Below, in pieces: positions 53,275 to 62,059 of a stretch of 64,000 nucleotides of DNA. The first letter of the stretch is position 1. The number at the start of each line of letters is the position of its first letter. The notes under the pieces were generated by a model. That model worked only from the letters and a program-made list of their open reading frames with translations. It searched no databases and was not told the DNA's origin. This DNA comes from Tateyamaria omphalii (GTDB lineage Bacteria; Pseudomonadota; Alphaproteobacteria; Rhodobacterales; Rhodobacteraceae), in assembly GCF_019802125.1 (NCBI RefSeq), contig NZ_JAHVHT010000001.1, forward strand, positions 558,001-622,000, read 5' to 3'. Position numbers and translations under genes: made by a program.

Positions 53275-55052
53275 CGGCCCACCGCATATGCTTGCATCAA
53301 TCGAGGGGTGGCAGCGGCGCGTAACACGCCATTCGGCTCCCGCAGGGCCGCCGTCAGGCGCCCAACAGTCCAAGGTTCTGCCACAGTCACTTTGTGCCCG
53401 CGTGCCCGCAAGTCTTTTACAACGTCGTCGCCGACAGTCGGTTCTATCATCATTTCGCCGGTCCTGACCTCTCTTGGAAAAAATGAGCCCTGAAAATGCA
53501 TGGAGTGAAACAGCGGCTGGTCCATGCATTCCTGCAGACCCATGCCGAAGTGCACGAACCGCAGGAACCAGATCAACTGCCACTGGTCTTGCTGGTCGCC
53601 TCCCGGGGTGCCGAAGACCAGTTGCACTCCGTCCTTCTCTGCGTAGCTGGGTGTCAGCGTCGTCCTTGGGCGGCTCTTGGGCATCAGCGAGCTGGGCAGG
53701 CCATTTTCCAGCCAGTACATTTGCGCCCGCGAGTTCAGCGGGAAGCCGAGGCCCGGAATGACCGGATTGCTTTGCAGCCATCCACCCGACGGCGTCGCGG
53801 CCACCATGTTGCCCCAGCGGTCAATGATATCCAGATGCACCGTGTCTCCACGCTTTTCGGTGAGATGCGCCATCGTCGGTTCCTGAGCGACCACATTGCC
53901 GATGTCGAAATCGCGCTGTGCACGTTCGATGTAGGCATCGGCCTGCGCTTCGAACCCATGCACTCGTCCCGGACGGTGATCCATTGAGGCGTCGGGCCCG
54001 ATCATCGCGCGGCGTTGCGCGTTGTAGTCTTCGCTCAGCAGGACATCCATGGGGATTTCACTGAAATCCGGATCGCCATAGTACGCTTCCCGGTCTGCAT
54101 AAGCGAGCTTCATCGCTTCGATCACTATATGCACGAACTCCGCACCGTTTGGATCCATCGCGCCAAGCTCAAAGCCCTTCAGGATCGCCAAAGCCTGCAG
54201 CAGCACCGGTCCCTGCGACCACGCCTGTGTCTTGTAAACCGTCCAGCCGTGATACTCATAGCTCAACGGTGTTTCATATGTTGCACGCCAATTGGCCATG
54301 TCTGATCGGGCCAGAACGGCGGAATGCTTGGCCTCTGACACGTCCATCACCTTGGCATTCTCAAGATAGTCGAATATCGCGTCGGCAACGAAGCCTTCGC
54401 GCCATTCATATCGCGCTGCGTCGATCTGAGCCTCTCGTGTGTCGCCCGGCACCGAGGCGAGGCGTTCATATGTTGCCGCCAACGCGGGGTTTTTGAACAG
54501 TGCGTGGGGTTCGGGTGCGCGTCCCTGAGGCGTCCAGACGGCGGCGGATGTGGGCCATTCCTTCTCGAAGAAGGTCTGCAGCCCTGCAATCGTGTTGGCC
54601 ACGCGCGGCAGAACGGGATGCCCGTCGCGGGCGTAGTCGATCGCCGGTTGCATGACGTCGCGCAGGGTCATGGTTCCATGATCACGCAGCATTAGCATCC
54701 AGCCATCAAACGCTCCGGGCACTACCGTTGCCAGCAGACCAGAGCCGGGGATCAACGCCAGACCCTGATCGGTATAGTGTTCAATCGTGGCGGCTTCGGG
54801 CGCGACACCTTGGGCGCAGAGCACTTCGACCTTGCCGGTCTCCGCAGAATAGAAGATCGCTGGCATATCCCCTGCTGGTCCATTCAGGTGGGGCTCCACC
54901 ACTTGAAGTGTCAGGGCCGTGGCAACAGCTGCGTCAAAGGCGTTGCCGCCCTTTTCAAGGATACCCATCCCCACCGCCGACGCGATCCAATGCGTCGATG
55001 TTGCGACACCAAAGGTCCCCCTGATCTCTGGGCGGGTTGTGAAGTCGGACAT
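53271..55052 (-). CDS. gamma-glutamyltransferase family protein
   Basis: A 593-residue GGT-like Ntn-hydrolase. The autocleavage/nucleophile Thr lies in EKRGDTVHLDIIDRWGN, and the start of the large subunit has GGNAFDAAVATALTLQVVEPHLNG. The late motif SRPRTTLTPSY and FGTPGGDQQDQW match the substrate-binding region. There is no evident signal peptide (MSDFTTRPEIRGTFG), so it seems cytoplasmic, hydrolysing imported gamma-glutamyl peptides. GGAGG precedes the ATG. It sits between permease and DUF1028 genes in one operon. Confidence 0.9.
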   Translation of the reverse strand: MSDFTTRPEIRGTFGVATSTHWIASAVGMGILEKGGNAFDAAVATALTLQVVEPHLNGPAGDMPAIFYSAETGKVEVLCAQGVAPEAATIEHYTDQGLALIPGSGLLATVVPGAFDGWMLMLRDHGTMTLRDVMQPAIDYARDGHPVLPRVANTIAGLQTFFEKEWPTSAAVWTPQGRAPEPHALFKNPALAATYERLASVPGDTREAQIDAARYEWREGFVADAIFDYLENAKVMDVSEAKHSAVLARSDMANWRATYETPLSYEYHGWTVYKTQAWSQGPVLLQALAILKGFELGAMDPNGAEFVHIVIEAMKLAYADREAYYGDPDFSEIPMDVLLSEDYNAQRRAMIGPDASMDHRPGRVHGFEAQADAYIERAQRDFDIGNVVAQEPTMAHLTEKRGDTVHLDIIDRWGNMVAATPSGGWLQSNPVIPGLGFPLNSRAQMYWLENGLPSSLMPKSRPRTTLTPSYAEKDGVQLVFGTPGGDQQDQWQLIWFLRFVHFGMGLQECMDQPLFHSMHFQGSFFPREVRTGEMMIEPTVGDDVVKDLRARGHKVTVAEPWTVGRLTAALREPNGVLRAAATPRLMQAYAVGR

Positions 55053-55064
55053 GGGGCCTCCAGT

Positions 55065-55952
55065 TCAGTGTTCGCGCGGATCAAGCGCATCGCGCAGGCC
55101 GTCGCCCAAAAGATTGAAGCCAAGAACAACGAAAAAGATCGACAAGCCCGGCCACATTGCCATCCACGGGGCTTGGTTGAGGAAGTTCTTGGCGGTGTTC
55201 AGCATGGATCCCCAGCTGGGTGCGGGGGGCTGCTGGCCGAGGCCCAGAAAGGACAACGATGCCTCGGCGATGATTGCAGTGGCAATGGTCAGCGTCGCCT
55301 GCACCAGAATGGGTGGCAGGACGTTGGGAAGGATGTAGCGCGAAAGGATCTTGGGTGTCGGCAAGCCGACAGCGCGTGCGCTTTCCACATAGTCCTCCTC
55401 CTTGATGCTAAGAACCTGTCCGCGGGTGAGGCGGACAAAGATCGGTGTGGCCGATATCCCGATAGCGATCATCGCATTGGTCAGGGACGGGCCCAGAAAG
55501 GCTGCCAGCGCAATTGCAAGGATCAGAAATGGCACGGCGAGAAGCGCCTCGGTGCAACGTGAGACGACCGCGTCGACCCAACCACCGAAATATCCGGCCA
55601 CGATCCCCAACGGCACGCCGAATAGGACTGCGATGCCAACAGAAACAACACCCGCCGCCAGGGACGCCTGCGCGCCCCAGATCAATCGGGCCATGACATC
55701 GCGGCCGATTTCGTCGGTGCCCATCCAGTGGTCCCAACTTGGCGCGTTGCGCACGGCACCCCAATCCGTGGCGGCCGGATCAGGGATCGGGAGCAGCGGA
55801 GCTGCAAGTGCGAGTAGGACAAAGAACACAACCAGCACACCGCCGATCATCGCGCTCTTGTGGTTGCGGAACTTCTTCCACACACGGTTTTCCGAGCGTG
55901 CGTCGAGCGTGGGATCGAGAGGGCGGGGCGTATCGGTCGCGGTCTTGGTCAT
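55065..55952 (-). CDS. peptide ABC transporter permease (DppC/OppC type)
   Basis: A 295-residue inner-membrane permease with about six hydrophobic segments. The N-terminal OppC region (WKKFRNHKSAMIGGVLVVFFV) precedes the permease domain. The EAA-type loop is EDYVESARAVGLPTPKILSRYILPN. LGTDEIGRDVMARLIWG-type sequence (MGTDEIGRD) is typical of OppC. It starts 1 bp after the partner permease gene stop. Together with the substrate-binding protein and two ATPases it forms a di/oligopeptide importer. Confidence 0.92.
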   Translation of the reverse strand: MTKTATDTPRPLDPTLDARSENRVWKKFRNHKSAMIGGVLVVFFVLLALAAPLLPIPDPAATDWGAVRNAPSWDHWMGTDEIGRDVMARLIWGAQASLAAGVVSVGIAVLFGVPLGIVAGYFGGWVDAVVSRCTEALLAVPFLILAIALAAFLGPSLTNAMIAIGISATPIFVRLTRGQVLSIKEEDYVESARAVGLPTPKILSRYILPNVLPPILVQATLTIATAIIAEASLSFLGLGQQPPAPSWGSMLNTAKNFLNQAPWMAMWPGLSIFFVVLGFNLLGDGLRDALDPREH

Positions 55953-55953
55953 C

Positions 55954-56898
55954 TCAAGTCCCCCTCAAACGCGGGTTGAGTACGAAGTACATCGCGTCTG
56001 CAAAAAGGTTCATCAGGATGAAACCCAGGGCCGTGACGAGAACGATGCCCTGCACAACCGCATAGTCGCGGTTGAATACCGCATCGACAACCAGTTTGCC
56101 AAAGCCCGGAATGGTAAAGATCTGTTCCGTAAGAACAGCACCGGCCACGAGTTCCCCGAACAGGAGTGCGGTCAGTGTGACGATCGGGGTAAGTGCGTTG
56201 CGCAGGGCGTGTTTGAGTATGACGACGCGCTCCGCCAACCCTTTGGCGCGCGCCGTGCGCACGTAGTCGGCGCTCAACACACCGATCATTGATGACCGGG
56301 TATGCCGCATCAATGTCGCAGCCAGCGCTGTACCAAGCACAAATGACGGCATCAGCATGGTACGGATCGATTGCCAGAGATCCTCGGACGGCGGCACGTA
56401 GCCCGAGGCCGGCAGCAACTGCCATTTCACCGATACCAGCAGGATCAGCATGATCCCCAGCCAGAAATTCGGAATGGAAAGCCCTGACAGGGCCACCACA
56501 TTGGCGACGTAGTCCGTGGCCGTTCCTTTTTTGACAGCCGAAAGGATGCCCGCTGGAATGCCGATCACAAGGGCGAAGACCATCGACATCAAGGCCAGCT
56601 GAATGGTGACGGGCAGCTTCTGCGCCATCAACTCTGTGACGGGTTGGTTGGTGCGCAGGGACACACCCAGATCTCCCTGCAAGGCGTTCCCCACCCAGGC
56701 CAGATACTGCATCGGGATCGGGTCGTTGAGGCGGTACTTCTCGCGCAACGCCTCAAGCACTTCCGGATCCCGCTCTTCTCCGGCGAGTACCAGAAGCGGA
56801 TCTCCAGGCAGCAGTTGTTGCAGCCCAAAGACCATGACCGAGATGATCACGACTGTCGGGATGGCAATCAGGATACGTCGCAGCAGGAACGCCAGCAT
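55954..56898 (-). CDS. peptide ABC transporter permease (DppB/OppB type)
   Basis: A 314-residue permease. The N-terminus LLRRILIAIPTVVIISVMVF and QQLLPGDPLLVLAG are OppB hallmarks. The EAA loop is DYVRTARAKGLAERVVILKHALRNAL. It has six predicted transmembrane segments. It follows the substrate-binding protein gene by 63 bp and precedes dppC-like by 1 bp. It is typical in length and composition. Confidence 0.92.
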   Translation of the reverse strand: MLAFLLRRILIAIPTVVIISVMVFGLQQLLPGDPLLVLAGEERDPEVLEALREKYRLNDPIPMQYLAWVGNALQGDLGVSLRTNQPVTELMAQKLPVTIQLALMSMVFALVIGIPAGILSAVKKGTATDYVANVVALSGLSIPNFWLGIMLILLVSVKWQLLPASGYVPPSEDLWQSIRTMLMPSFVLGTALAATLMRHTRSSMIGVLSADYVRTARAKGLAERVVILKHALRNALTPIVTLTALLFGELVAGAVLTEQIFTIPGFGKLVVDAVFNRDYAVVQGIVLVTALGFILMNLFADAMYFVLNPRLRGT

Positions 56899-56961
56899 GT
56901 CAAAGCCCCAGCAGAAAAGCGCCCGCGCCCCGCGTTTGGCAGCGGCGCAGGCAGGTCAGGA

Positions 56962-58482
56962 TCACTCTTCCCAGGTCACGTTCTCAAGACGGATCATCCC
57001 ATCGGGATAGGGGGTGAAACCCTTCATGCTGTCGCTATAGGCCCAAATCCAGTTCACGTGGTACAGGAACACGCGGTTCAGATCGTCCAGCAAGATGGTC
57101 ATGGCTTCATCGTAAAGCGCTTTGCGCTCCTCGGTGCTGCCAGCCACGCGCGCCGCGTCCATCAACTCGTCCATCTTCGGGTCGGAGTACTTGGAATCGT
57201 TGATCCCGCCATTGGTGGTTACGAACGGATGGTTGTTTCCATCCGGATCAACGCGACCCGACCAGCCGATCTGGCTCGCCGTGTAGTCACCTGCGGACTG
57301 GTCCGCCAATAGCGTCGCGAATTCTTTGGACGTCAGCTTGATATCGATCCCGGCCTCGGCCGCCATGGCCTGCACAACCTGCATGACTGCAAGCGGTTCG
57401 GTGGAGTTTGGCACCTGAATTTCCAGCTCCAGACCTTCCGGGAACCCCGCTTCAGCCAGGAGAGCCTTGGCTTTCTCGATGTCGCGAGGCTCGAGAGGCA
57501 AGGACTGGTTGTACCAGGGCGAGGTCGAAGGAAACGGCTGGTTGCCCGGCGCGAACGCGCCCTCGAAGACCACCTGGTTCAATGCGTCGCGGTCGACGGC
57601 ATAGCTAAGCGCCTGTCGCAGACGCTTGTCATTGCCCCACGGATTGTCGCCGCGTGGGCCATTGTCGATGTTGAATGTGATTGCCTGGTAGCCGAGCGAA
57701 ACTGCACTATCGACGACAATGTCGGGGTCATCATTGGCCTGTGTCAGGTCTGTCGCGTTCAGACGCTCCAGCATGTCGATATCACCCGCCTGCAAGTTCG
57801 CAAGGCGTACCGTGGTGTCGGGGATCGGCAGGAAGGTTACGCTGTCAAAGTGGATCGCATCTGCGTTCCAATAGTCGTCGAACTTGGTCAGGACGATCTT
57901 GTCCTGTGCCACGCGTTCCGTGAAGCTGAATGCGCCCGAACATATGGGGTTCAGTCCGAAATCCGTTCCCGCAGCAGCGGCCGCCGTCGGTGACACCATC
58001 ATGCCTGCGCGGTCGGCCAGTTGCGCCATGAGCGTTGCATCCGGTCCAGCGAGATTGAGCACGATTTCATACTCACCTGTAACTTCGGTCGATGTGATCG
58101 AGGCCAGTTCGGACTTGCGACGCGACTCGTCCATGGTTTGTGAGCGCTCGATATTGGCCGCTACGGCCTCGGCATTGAACGGCGTGCCATCATGGAACAC
58201 CACACCCTCGCGCAGTTGCATCGTGATCGCGGTGCCGTCTTGGGACGTGTTCCAGGACGTGGCCAGTTGGGGGATGATCTCAAGATCGGGCGTGATGTCG
58301 ACGAGTTTGTCGCACAGAGACGCATAAACAATCCGCCCCACGAATGTGCGCGACTGATCGGGATCGAGGACGTCCGCGTCCGACTGCAACGCGATCCGCA
58401 AGTCCTTTGCAACGCCTGGGCTCGCGGTAAGCGCGGTCGCACCAAGCAGCGTTACGATCATTGCCTTTCTCATCTGTGACAT
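56962..58482 (-). CDS. ABC transporter periplasmic substrate-binding protein (peptide/glutathione type, SBP family 5)
   Basis: A 506-residue SBP_bac_5 protein. A signal peptide covers about residues 1-25 (IVTLLGATALTASPGVAKD). Family motifs include LDPDQSRTFVGRIVYASLCDKLVD, LREGVVFHDGTPFNAEAV, and KRLRQALSYAVDRDALNQ. It captures peptides in the periplasm for the DppBC-like permease. The nearby GGT and DUF1028 genes suggest gamma-glutamyl peptide or glutathione-like ligands, as in GsiB. GAGAGGG precedes the ATG. It lies 17 bp after the OppF-like gene. Confidence 0.92.
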   Translation of the reverse strand: MSQMRKAMIVTLLGATALTASPGVAKDLRIALQSDADVLDPDQSRTFVGRIVYASLCDKLVDITPDLEIIPQLATSWNTSQDGTAITMQLREGVVFHDGTPFNAEAVAANIERSQTMDESRRKSELASITSTEVTGEYEIVLNLAGPDATLMAQLADRAGMMVSPTAAAAAGTDFGLNPICSGAFSFTERVAQDKIVLTKFDDYWNADAIHFDSVTFLPIPDTTVRLANLQAGDIDMLERLNATDLTQANDDPDIVVDSAVSLGYQAITFNIDNGPRGDNPWGNDKRLRQALSYAVDRDALNQVVFEGAFAPGNQPFPSTSPWYNQSLPLEPRDIEKAKALLAEAGFPEGLELEIQVPNSTEPLAVMQVVQAMAAEAGIDIKLTSKEFATLLADQSAGDYTASQIGWSGRVDPDGNNHPFVTTNGGINDSKYSDPKMDELMDAARVAGSTEERKALYDEAMTILLDDLNRVFLYHVNWIWAYSDSMKGFTPYPDGMIRLENVTWEE

Positions 58483-58499
58483 TGTCTAACCCTCTCTGT

Positions 58500-59603
58500 T
58501 CATGACTGATTTTGTTTTGCGTTGTGAGTAACCGTGCCGCCTTCTGTCGCCGCGCGATAAAGTGCGAAACGTGCTTCTGTCGCGTCGGACCTCTGTCTTG
58601 GCTTCGGCCGCTGAAACCGTTGTTGCAACGTCTCTGCGAAATGGCAGGCCACCTGATGCGAAACGTCTCGCGAAGTGCTCAGATCCGGCACCTTTGTTCT
58701 GCAAAGTGTCTGTGCATGTGGGCAGCGTGTGTGGAACCGGCAACCCGGAGGCGGATCTGATGGACTCGGCATTTCACCGTGAACCGTTGCACCATGATCT
58801 ACCGCTTTCCCGTCCATCGAAGGGATCGCGGCCAATAATGCTTGCGTGTAAGGGTGCTTGGGGTCAGTAAACACGGTTTCAGTGTCGCCGACTTCTACAA
58901 TCCGACCCAGATACATGACGGCGACGCGGTCGCTCATGTGCCGGATCACGCCCAGATCGTGCGCGATGATCACCAGGGTCAACCCCAGGTCCCGGGACAG
59001 ATCACCCAGAAGATTGATCACTTGCGCTTGCACCGAGACGTCCAGCGCAGAGACCGGCTCGTCTCCGATGATGAGCTTCGGCGCGCAGGCGATGGCGCGT
59101 GCGATGCCAATGCGTTGTCGCTGACCGCCGCTGAATTCGTGCGGATACCGGTCTGCATGTTCCGAACGCAGACCGACTTGGCGCAGCAATTCCGCAACCC
59201 GGGAGCGGCGGTCAGGAACGGATAGTTCAGGCGCGTGAATTTCCAGCGGTTCGCCCACCAGTCTTTCCACCGTCATTCGTGGATTGAGAGATGAGAACGG
59301 GTCCTGGAAAATGAACTGCATGTCACGGCGCAACGTCTTGAGCTCTTCACCCTGGATCGCGCTGACCTGGCGCCCATCGAACAAGACATCGCCTGAGGTT
59401 GGGGTCATGAGGCGCATCAGCAGACGTGCGAGCGTCGACTTCCCACATCCGCTCTCACCCACAATTGCGAAGGTTTCACCCCGCCGCACCGACAGTGACA
59501 CGCCATCAACCGCCCTTACGCTGTGCCCCTTTGCACCCCAGACGCCGGACGTTCCGAAGTGCTTTGCAACATCTATGGCTTCCAGGATGACATCTTGGCT
59601 CAC
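58500..59603 (-). CDS. peptide ABC transporter ATPase (DppF/OppF type)
   Basis: A 367-residue ATPase. Walker [11 protein letters not shown]-loop FQDPFSSLNPRMTV, signature FSGGQRQRIGIARA and Walker B LIIGDEPVSALD are intact, followed by an oligopeptide C-terminal domain (CRFHTRCPHAQTLC). The start is a GTG at 59603 overlapping the previous stop (GTGA); the longer frame to 59735 is an artefact. It pairs with the DppD-like ATPase encoded directly upstream. Confidence 0.93.
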   Translation of the reverse strand: MSQDVILEAIDVAKHFGTSGVWGAKGHSVRAVDGVSLSVRRGETFAIVGESGCGKSTLARLLMRLMTPTSGDVLFDGRQVSAIQGEELKTLRRDMQFIFQDPFSSLNPRMTVERLVGEPLEIHAPELSVPDRRSRVAELLRQVGLRSEHADRYPHEFSGGQRQRIGIARAIACAPKLIIGDEPVSALDVSVQAQVINLLGDLSRDLGLTLVIIAHDLGVIRHMSDRVAVMYLGRIVEVGDTETVFTDPKHPYTQALLAAIPSMDGKAVDHGATVHGEMPSPSDPPPGCRFHTRCPHAQTLCRTKVPDLSTSRDVSHQVACHFAETLQQRFQRPKPRQRSDATEARFALYRAATEGGTVTHNAKQNQS

Positions 59604-60652
59604 GAGGCGACCCCGACGTTTTTTTCGAGTGGGGCAAAGTGGCAAGCGACACTGTGGTGGGCTGCGATCTCTGACAACCCGGGTCGTTTTGCGCATATCG
59701 CGGTGGCAAAGGCGCACCTGTTTCGAAATCGGCATCCCTCGGGCATGTTTGCGATCGTTGGCACCATGCCCGGCACAATGGCAAGGCGCCCGCCGGGACG
59801 ACCCAAGCCTGGCATCGCGCTCATGAGACCGATCGTGTAGGGATGCTGTGGATTGTCGAAGACGTCGTTGACGCGGCCTTGCTCGACCACCTGACCGCCG
59901 TACATGACTGCCACGCGATCACCGATTTCTGCCACGACCCCAAGATCATGCGTGATCATGATCGTGCTCATCCCCGTCTCGTCGCGCAGGTCGCGTATCA
60001 GATCCAGGATTTGCGCCTGTATCGTCACATCGAGTGCGGTGGTGGGCTCATCTGCAATCAGTATCTGGGGGCTGTTCGCCAGAGCCATGGCAATCATTAC
60101 TCTTTGGCGCATACCACCGGACAATTGGTGTGGATACTCGTGCATCCGCTGATCGGGGTTTGCGATACCAACGCGTTGCAGCATGCCCTTTGCCCTGGCG
60201 CGTGCCTCATGGCGGGCCGCGCCACCGTGCTGAACGATCGCCTCACAAATCTGGTCGCCTATGCGAAACGCCGGATTCAGGGACGTCATTGGTTCCTGGA
60301 AGATCATTGCGACACGATTGCCGCGCATGGAGCGCGGCAAGCCAGTGCGCGAAAGATCGAAACTGTCCTGTCCAAACCTCAGATTTCCAGATGAAATCGT
60401 TGATGATCCCCTTGGCAGCAGGCCCATGAGAGCCATGGCGGTAACGCTTTTGCCGCAACCGGACTCACCCACAATGCACAGCACTTCGCCGGGTTGAACA
60501 GAAAGGGATACATCATCGAGCACATCATTCGATTGCCCGCGAAAACGAAGGGATAGGCCTGTCAACTCCATGCCGCATGCGTCAACTGACCGAAAGGGTC
60601 CGATATGCCCATCCATCGTATCGTTCGACATTGCTGAATTTTGTGAAGACAT
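59600..60652 (-). CDS. peptide ABC transporter ATPase (DppD/OppD type)
   Basis: A 350-residue ATPase and first gene of the importer operon. Walker [11 protein letters not shown]-loop [15 protein letters not shown], signature [14 protein letters not shown] and Walker [12 protein letters not shown] are visible, with the OppC-terminal cysteine-rich stretch ([14 protein letters not shown]). Starts at 60652, 60631 and 60616 are all possible; none has a strong ribosome site. A 17-bp palindrome (60668) lies just upstream and may be its operator. Confidence 0.92.
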   Translation of the reverse strand: MSSQNSAMSNDTMDGHIGPFRSVDACGMELTGLSLRFRGQSNDVLDDVSLSVQPGEVLCIVGESGCGKSVTAMALMGLLPRGSSTISSGNLRFGQDSFDLSRTGLPRSMRGNRVAMIFQEPMTSLNPAFRIGDQICEAIVQHGGAARHEARARAKGMLQRVGIANPDQRMHEYPHQLSGGMRQRVMIAMALANSPQILIADEPTTALDVTIQAQILDLIRDLRDETGMSTIMITHDLGVVAEIGDRVAVMYGGQVVEQGRVNDVFDNPQHPYTIGLMSAMPGLGRPGGRLAIVPGMVPTIANMPEGCRFRNRCAFATAICAKRPGLSEIAAHHSVACHFAPLEKNVGVAS

Positions 60653-61120
60653 CTGCGCCGAGTTCGAACCAATTTAGAATTGGTATGAGGCATGGAGTAT
60701 TGCAGGCTGTCAATGCTGAACCGATTGAACGATCGCCGACACAGCCCACTGGCTACATTTTGTGCAAACAGAACGGTGCGACGGAGTGCTGAGATGGTAC
60801 GGCACTCGAATAGTGTCCCGGCATTAAACTCTTGGTCGGTTGAAATGCGGTCTGTGGGAGCCGTCATGGCCACGGTGCGACGGCCAACCCGCGCTGGCTT
60901 TTTGAACGCGTGTTGCCTGTTGACGGGTCATTGGCGCAAAGCCTCAATTTACGTTCAATCTGCCCGCACTTTGAGAGCGGTCTACAGGGTGTTGATCTAA
61001 CCTGTGAGAGTCCTTCAATTGGTGAGGTACGACGGCAATACTGAACACAACACAATGCGAACAGCGTTCTGAAAGCGTCGATGGGGCAAGGTGCGAGCGA
61101 GCTATGTGTTGGGTGTGAAG
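60653..61120. other. 468-bp intergenic region upstream of the importer operon
   Basis: Between the oppD-like start and tRNA-Cys. It holds the palindrome at 60668-60684 and presumably the operon promoter on the minus strand. Short frames on both strands show no recognisable protein. I see nothing else in it. Confidence 0.5.
60668..60684. promoter_or_regulatory. palindrome upstream of importer operon, candidate GntR/FCD operator
   Basis: Perfect 7-bp arms ACCAATT/AATTGGT with a 3-bp centre, 15 bp upstream of the longest OppD-like start. Half-sites with ACCAAT/ATTGGT occur in operators of FCD-type GntR regulators such as PdhR and LldR, though there the arms face the other way. The operon carries its own FCD regulator gene, so binding by it is plausible. 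Confidence 0.6.
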
Positions 61121-61194
61121 TGGAGGCGAGTACCGGAATCGAACCGGTGTACACGGATTTGCAATCCGCTGCGTCACCACTCCGCCAACTCGCC
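61121..61194 (-). tRNA. tRNA-Cys (GCA)
   Basis: A 74-nt cloverleaf with encoded CCA. The acceptor stem is GGCGAGT/ACTCGCC with discriminator U, the T arm contains GGTTCGATTCC, and the anticodon loop TTGCAAA gives GCA (complement of 61160-61162). A single tRNA, between the transporter operon and pcm. No integrase or att duplication was seen next to it. Confidence 0.95.
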
Positions 61195-61358
61195 AGCCGT
61201 GGTACGATGGCGGCGATAGCTCATTCATATGCGGCTTGCAAGGGCGCCAACGTGCTCGCGTCGGGAATATTGCCGCATGGATCACCTGCTGCGTTGCCCA
61301 TGGGGGCGGAGTGTGGCACACCGGTAGAGAAGAATCTGAACCAAAGAGTTTAGCTGCA

Positions 61359-62012
61359 ATGCCCGACTTCTCGATCCGGCGAACAATGATGGTGGACACG
61401 CAGATCCGACCATCTGACGTCACCAAGTTCCCTATTATTGACGCTATGCTTTCCGTTCAGCGCGAAGACTTTGTTCCGTCCGCGCAGCGCGAAATGGCCT
61501 ACATGGGTGAAAATCTCGATCTCGGAGAGGGGCGTGTCATTCTTGAGCCGCGCACGCTCGCAAAGATGCTTGACGCGCTCGACATCGCCTCGGATGAGCT
61601 TGTGCTCGATGTGGGGGCTGCCTTTGGGTATTCGGCGGCGGTCATTGCGCACATGGCGCAGGCGGTTGTTGCGTTGGAAGACAACGAAACAATGGCGTCC
61701 GAAGCGCAGGATGCGCTCATGGCTGCAGGCATCGACAATGTCATCACCCATGTCGAGTCACTGAAGGACGGCGCGGCCGAACACGGCCCGTACGACGTTA
61801 TTGTTGTCGAAGGCGGCGTGACTCATGTGCCGGATGCGTTGATATCGCAACTCAAGGACGGCGGGCGTATTGCCTGTCTGTTCATGGATGGCGCATTGGG
61901 CGAGGTGCGGATCGGGTACAAGATCGACGGGGCCGTGTCTTGGCGCCGGGCTTTCAACGCGGGCGCGCCCGTGTTGCCGGGTTTCGAAAAACACGACGCA
62001 TTCACGCTTTGA
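61359..62012 (+). CDS. pcm: protein-L-isoaspartate O-methyltransferase family protein
   Basis: A 217-residue SAM-dependent methyltransferase of the Pcm family. The N-terminus MPDFSIRRTMMVDTQIRPSDVT and the SAM-binding motif VLDVGAAFGYSAAVIA are typical of the alphaproteobacterial version, followed by ALEDNE and YDVIVVEGGVTHVPD. It is shorter than enterobacterial PCM in its C-terminal region. ATG 61359 is chosen; the frame stays open to 61236 across a tRNA-proximal region. tolC follows 47 bp later, the usual Rhodobacterales order. Confidence 0.88.
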   Translation: MPDFSIRRTMMVDTQIRPSDVTKFPIIDAMLSVQREDFVPSAQREMAYMGENLDLGEGRVILEPRTLAKMLDALDIASDELVLDVGAAFGYSAAVIAHMAQAVVALEDNETMASEAQDALMAAGIDNVITHVESLKDGAAEHGPYDVIVVEGGVTHVPDALISQLKDGGRIACLFMDGALGEVRIGYKIDGAVSWRRAFNAGAPVLPGFEKHDAFTL

Positions 62013-62059
62013 CCTCAAAACAGGCATCGGTCGGGCAGAGCATCAAGGGGCAGGTTGCA

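Noticed and set aside
61121-61194. tRNA-Cys as an integration site for a genomic island
   Set aside because: No integrase gene and no repeat of the tRNA 3' end were seen in the window.
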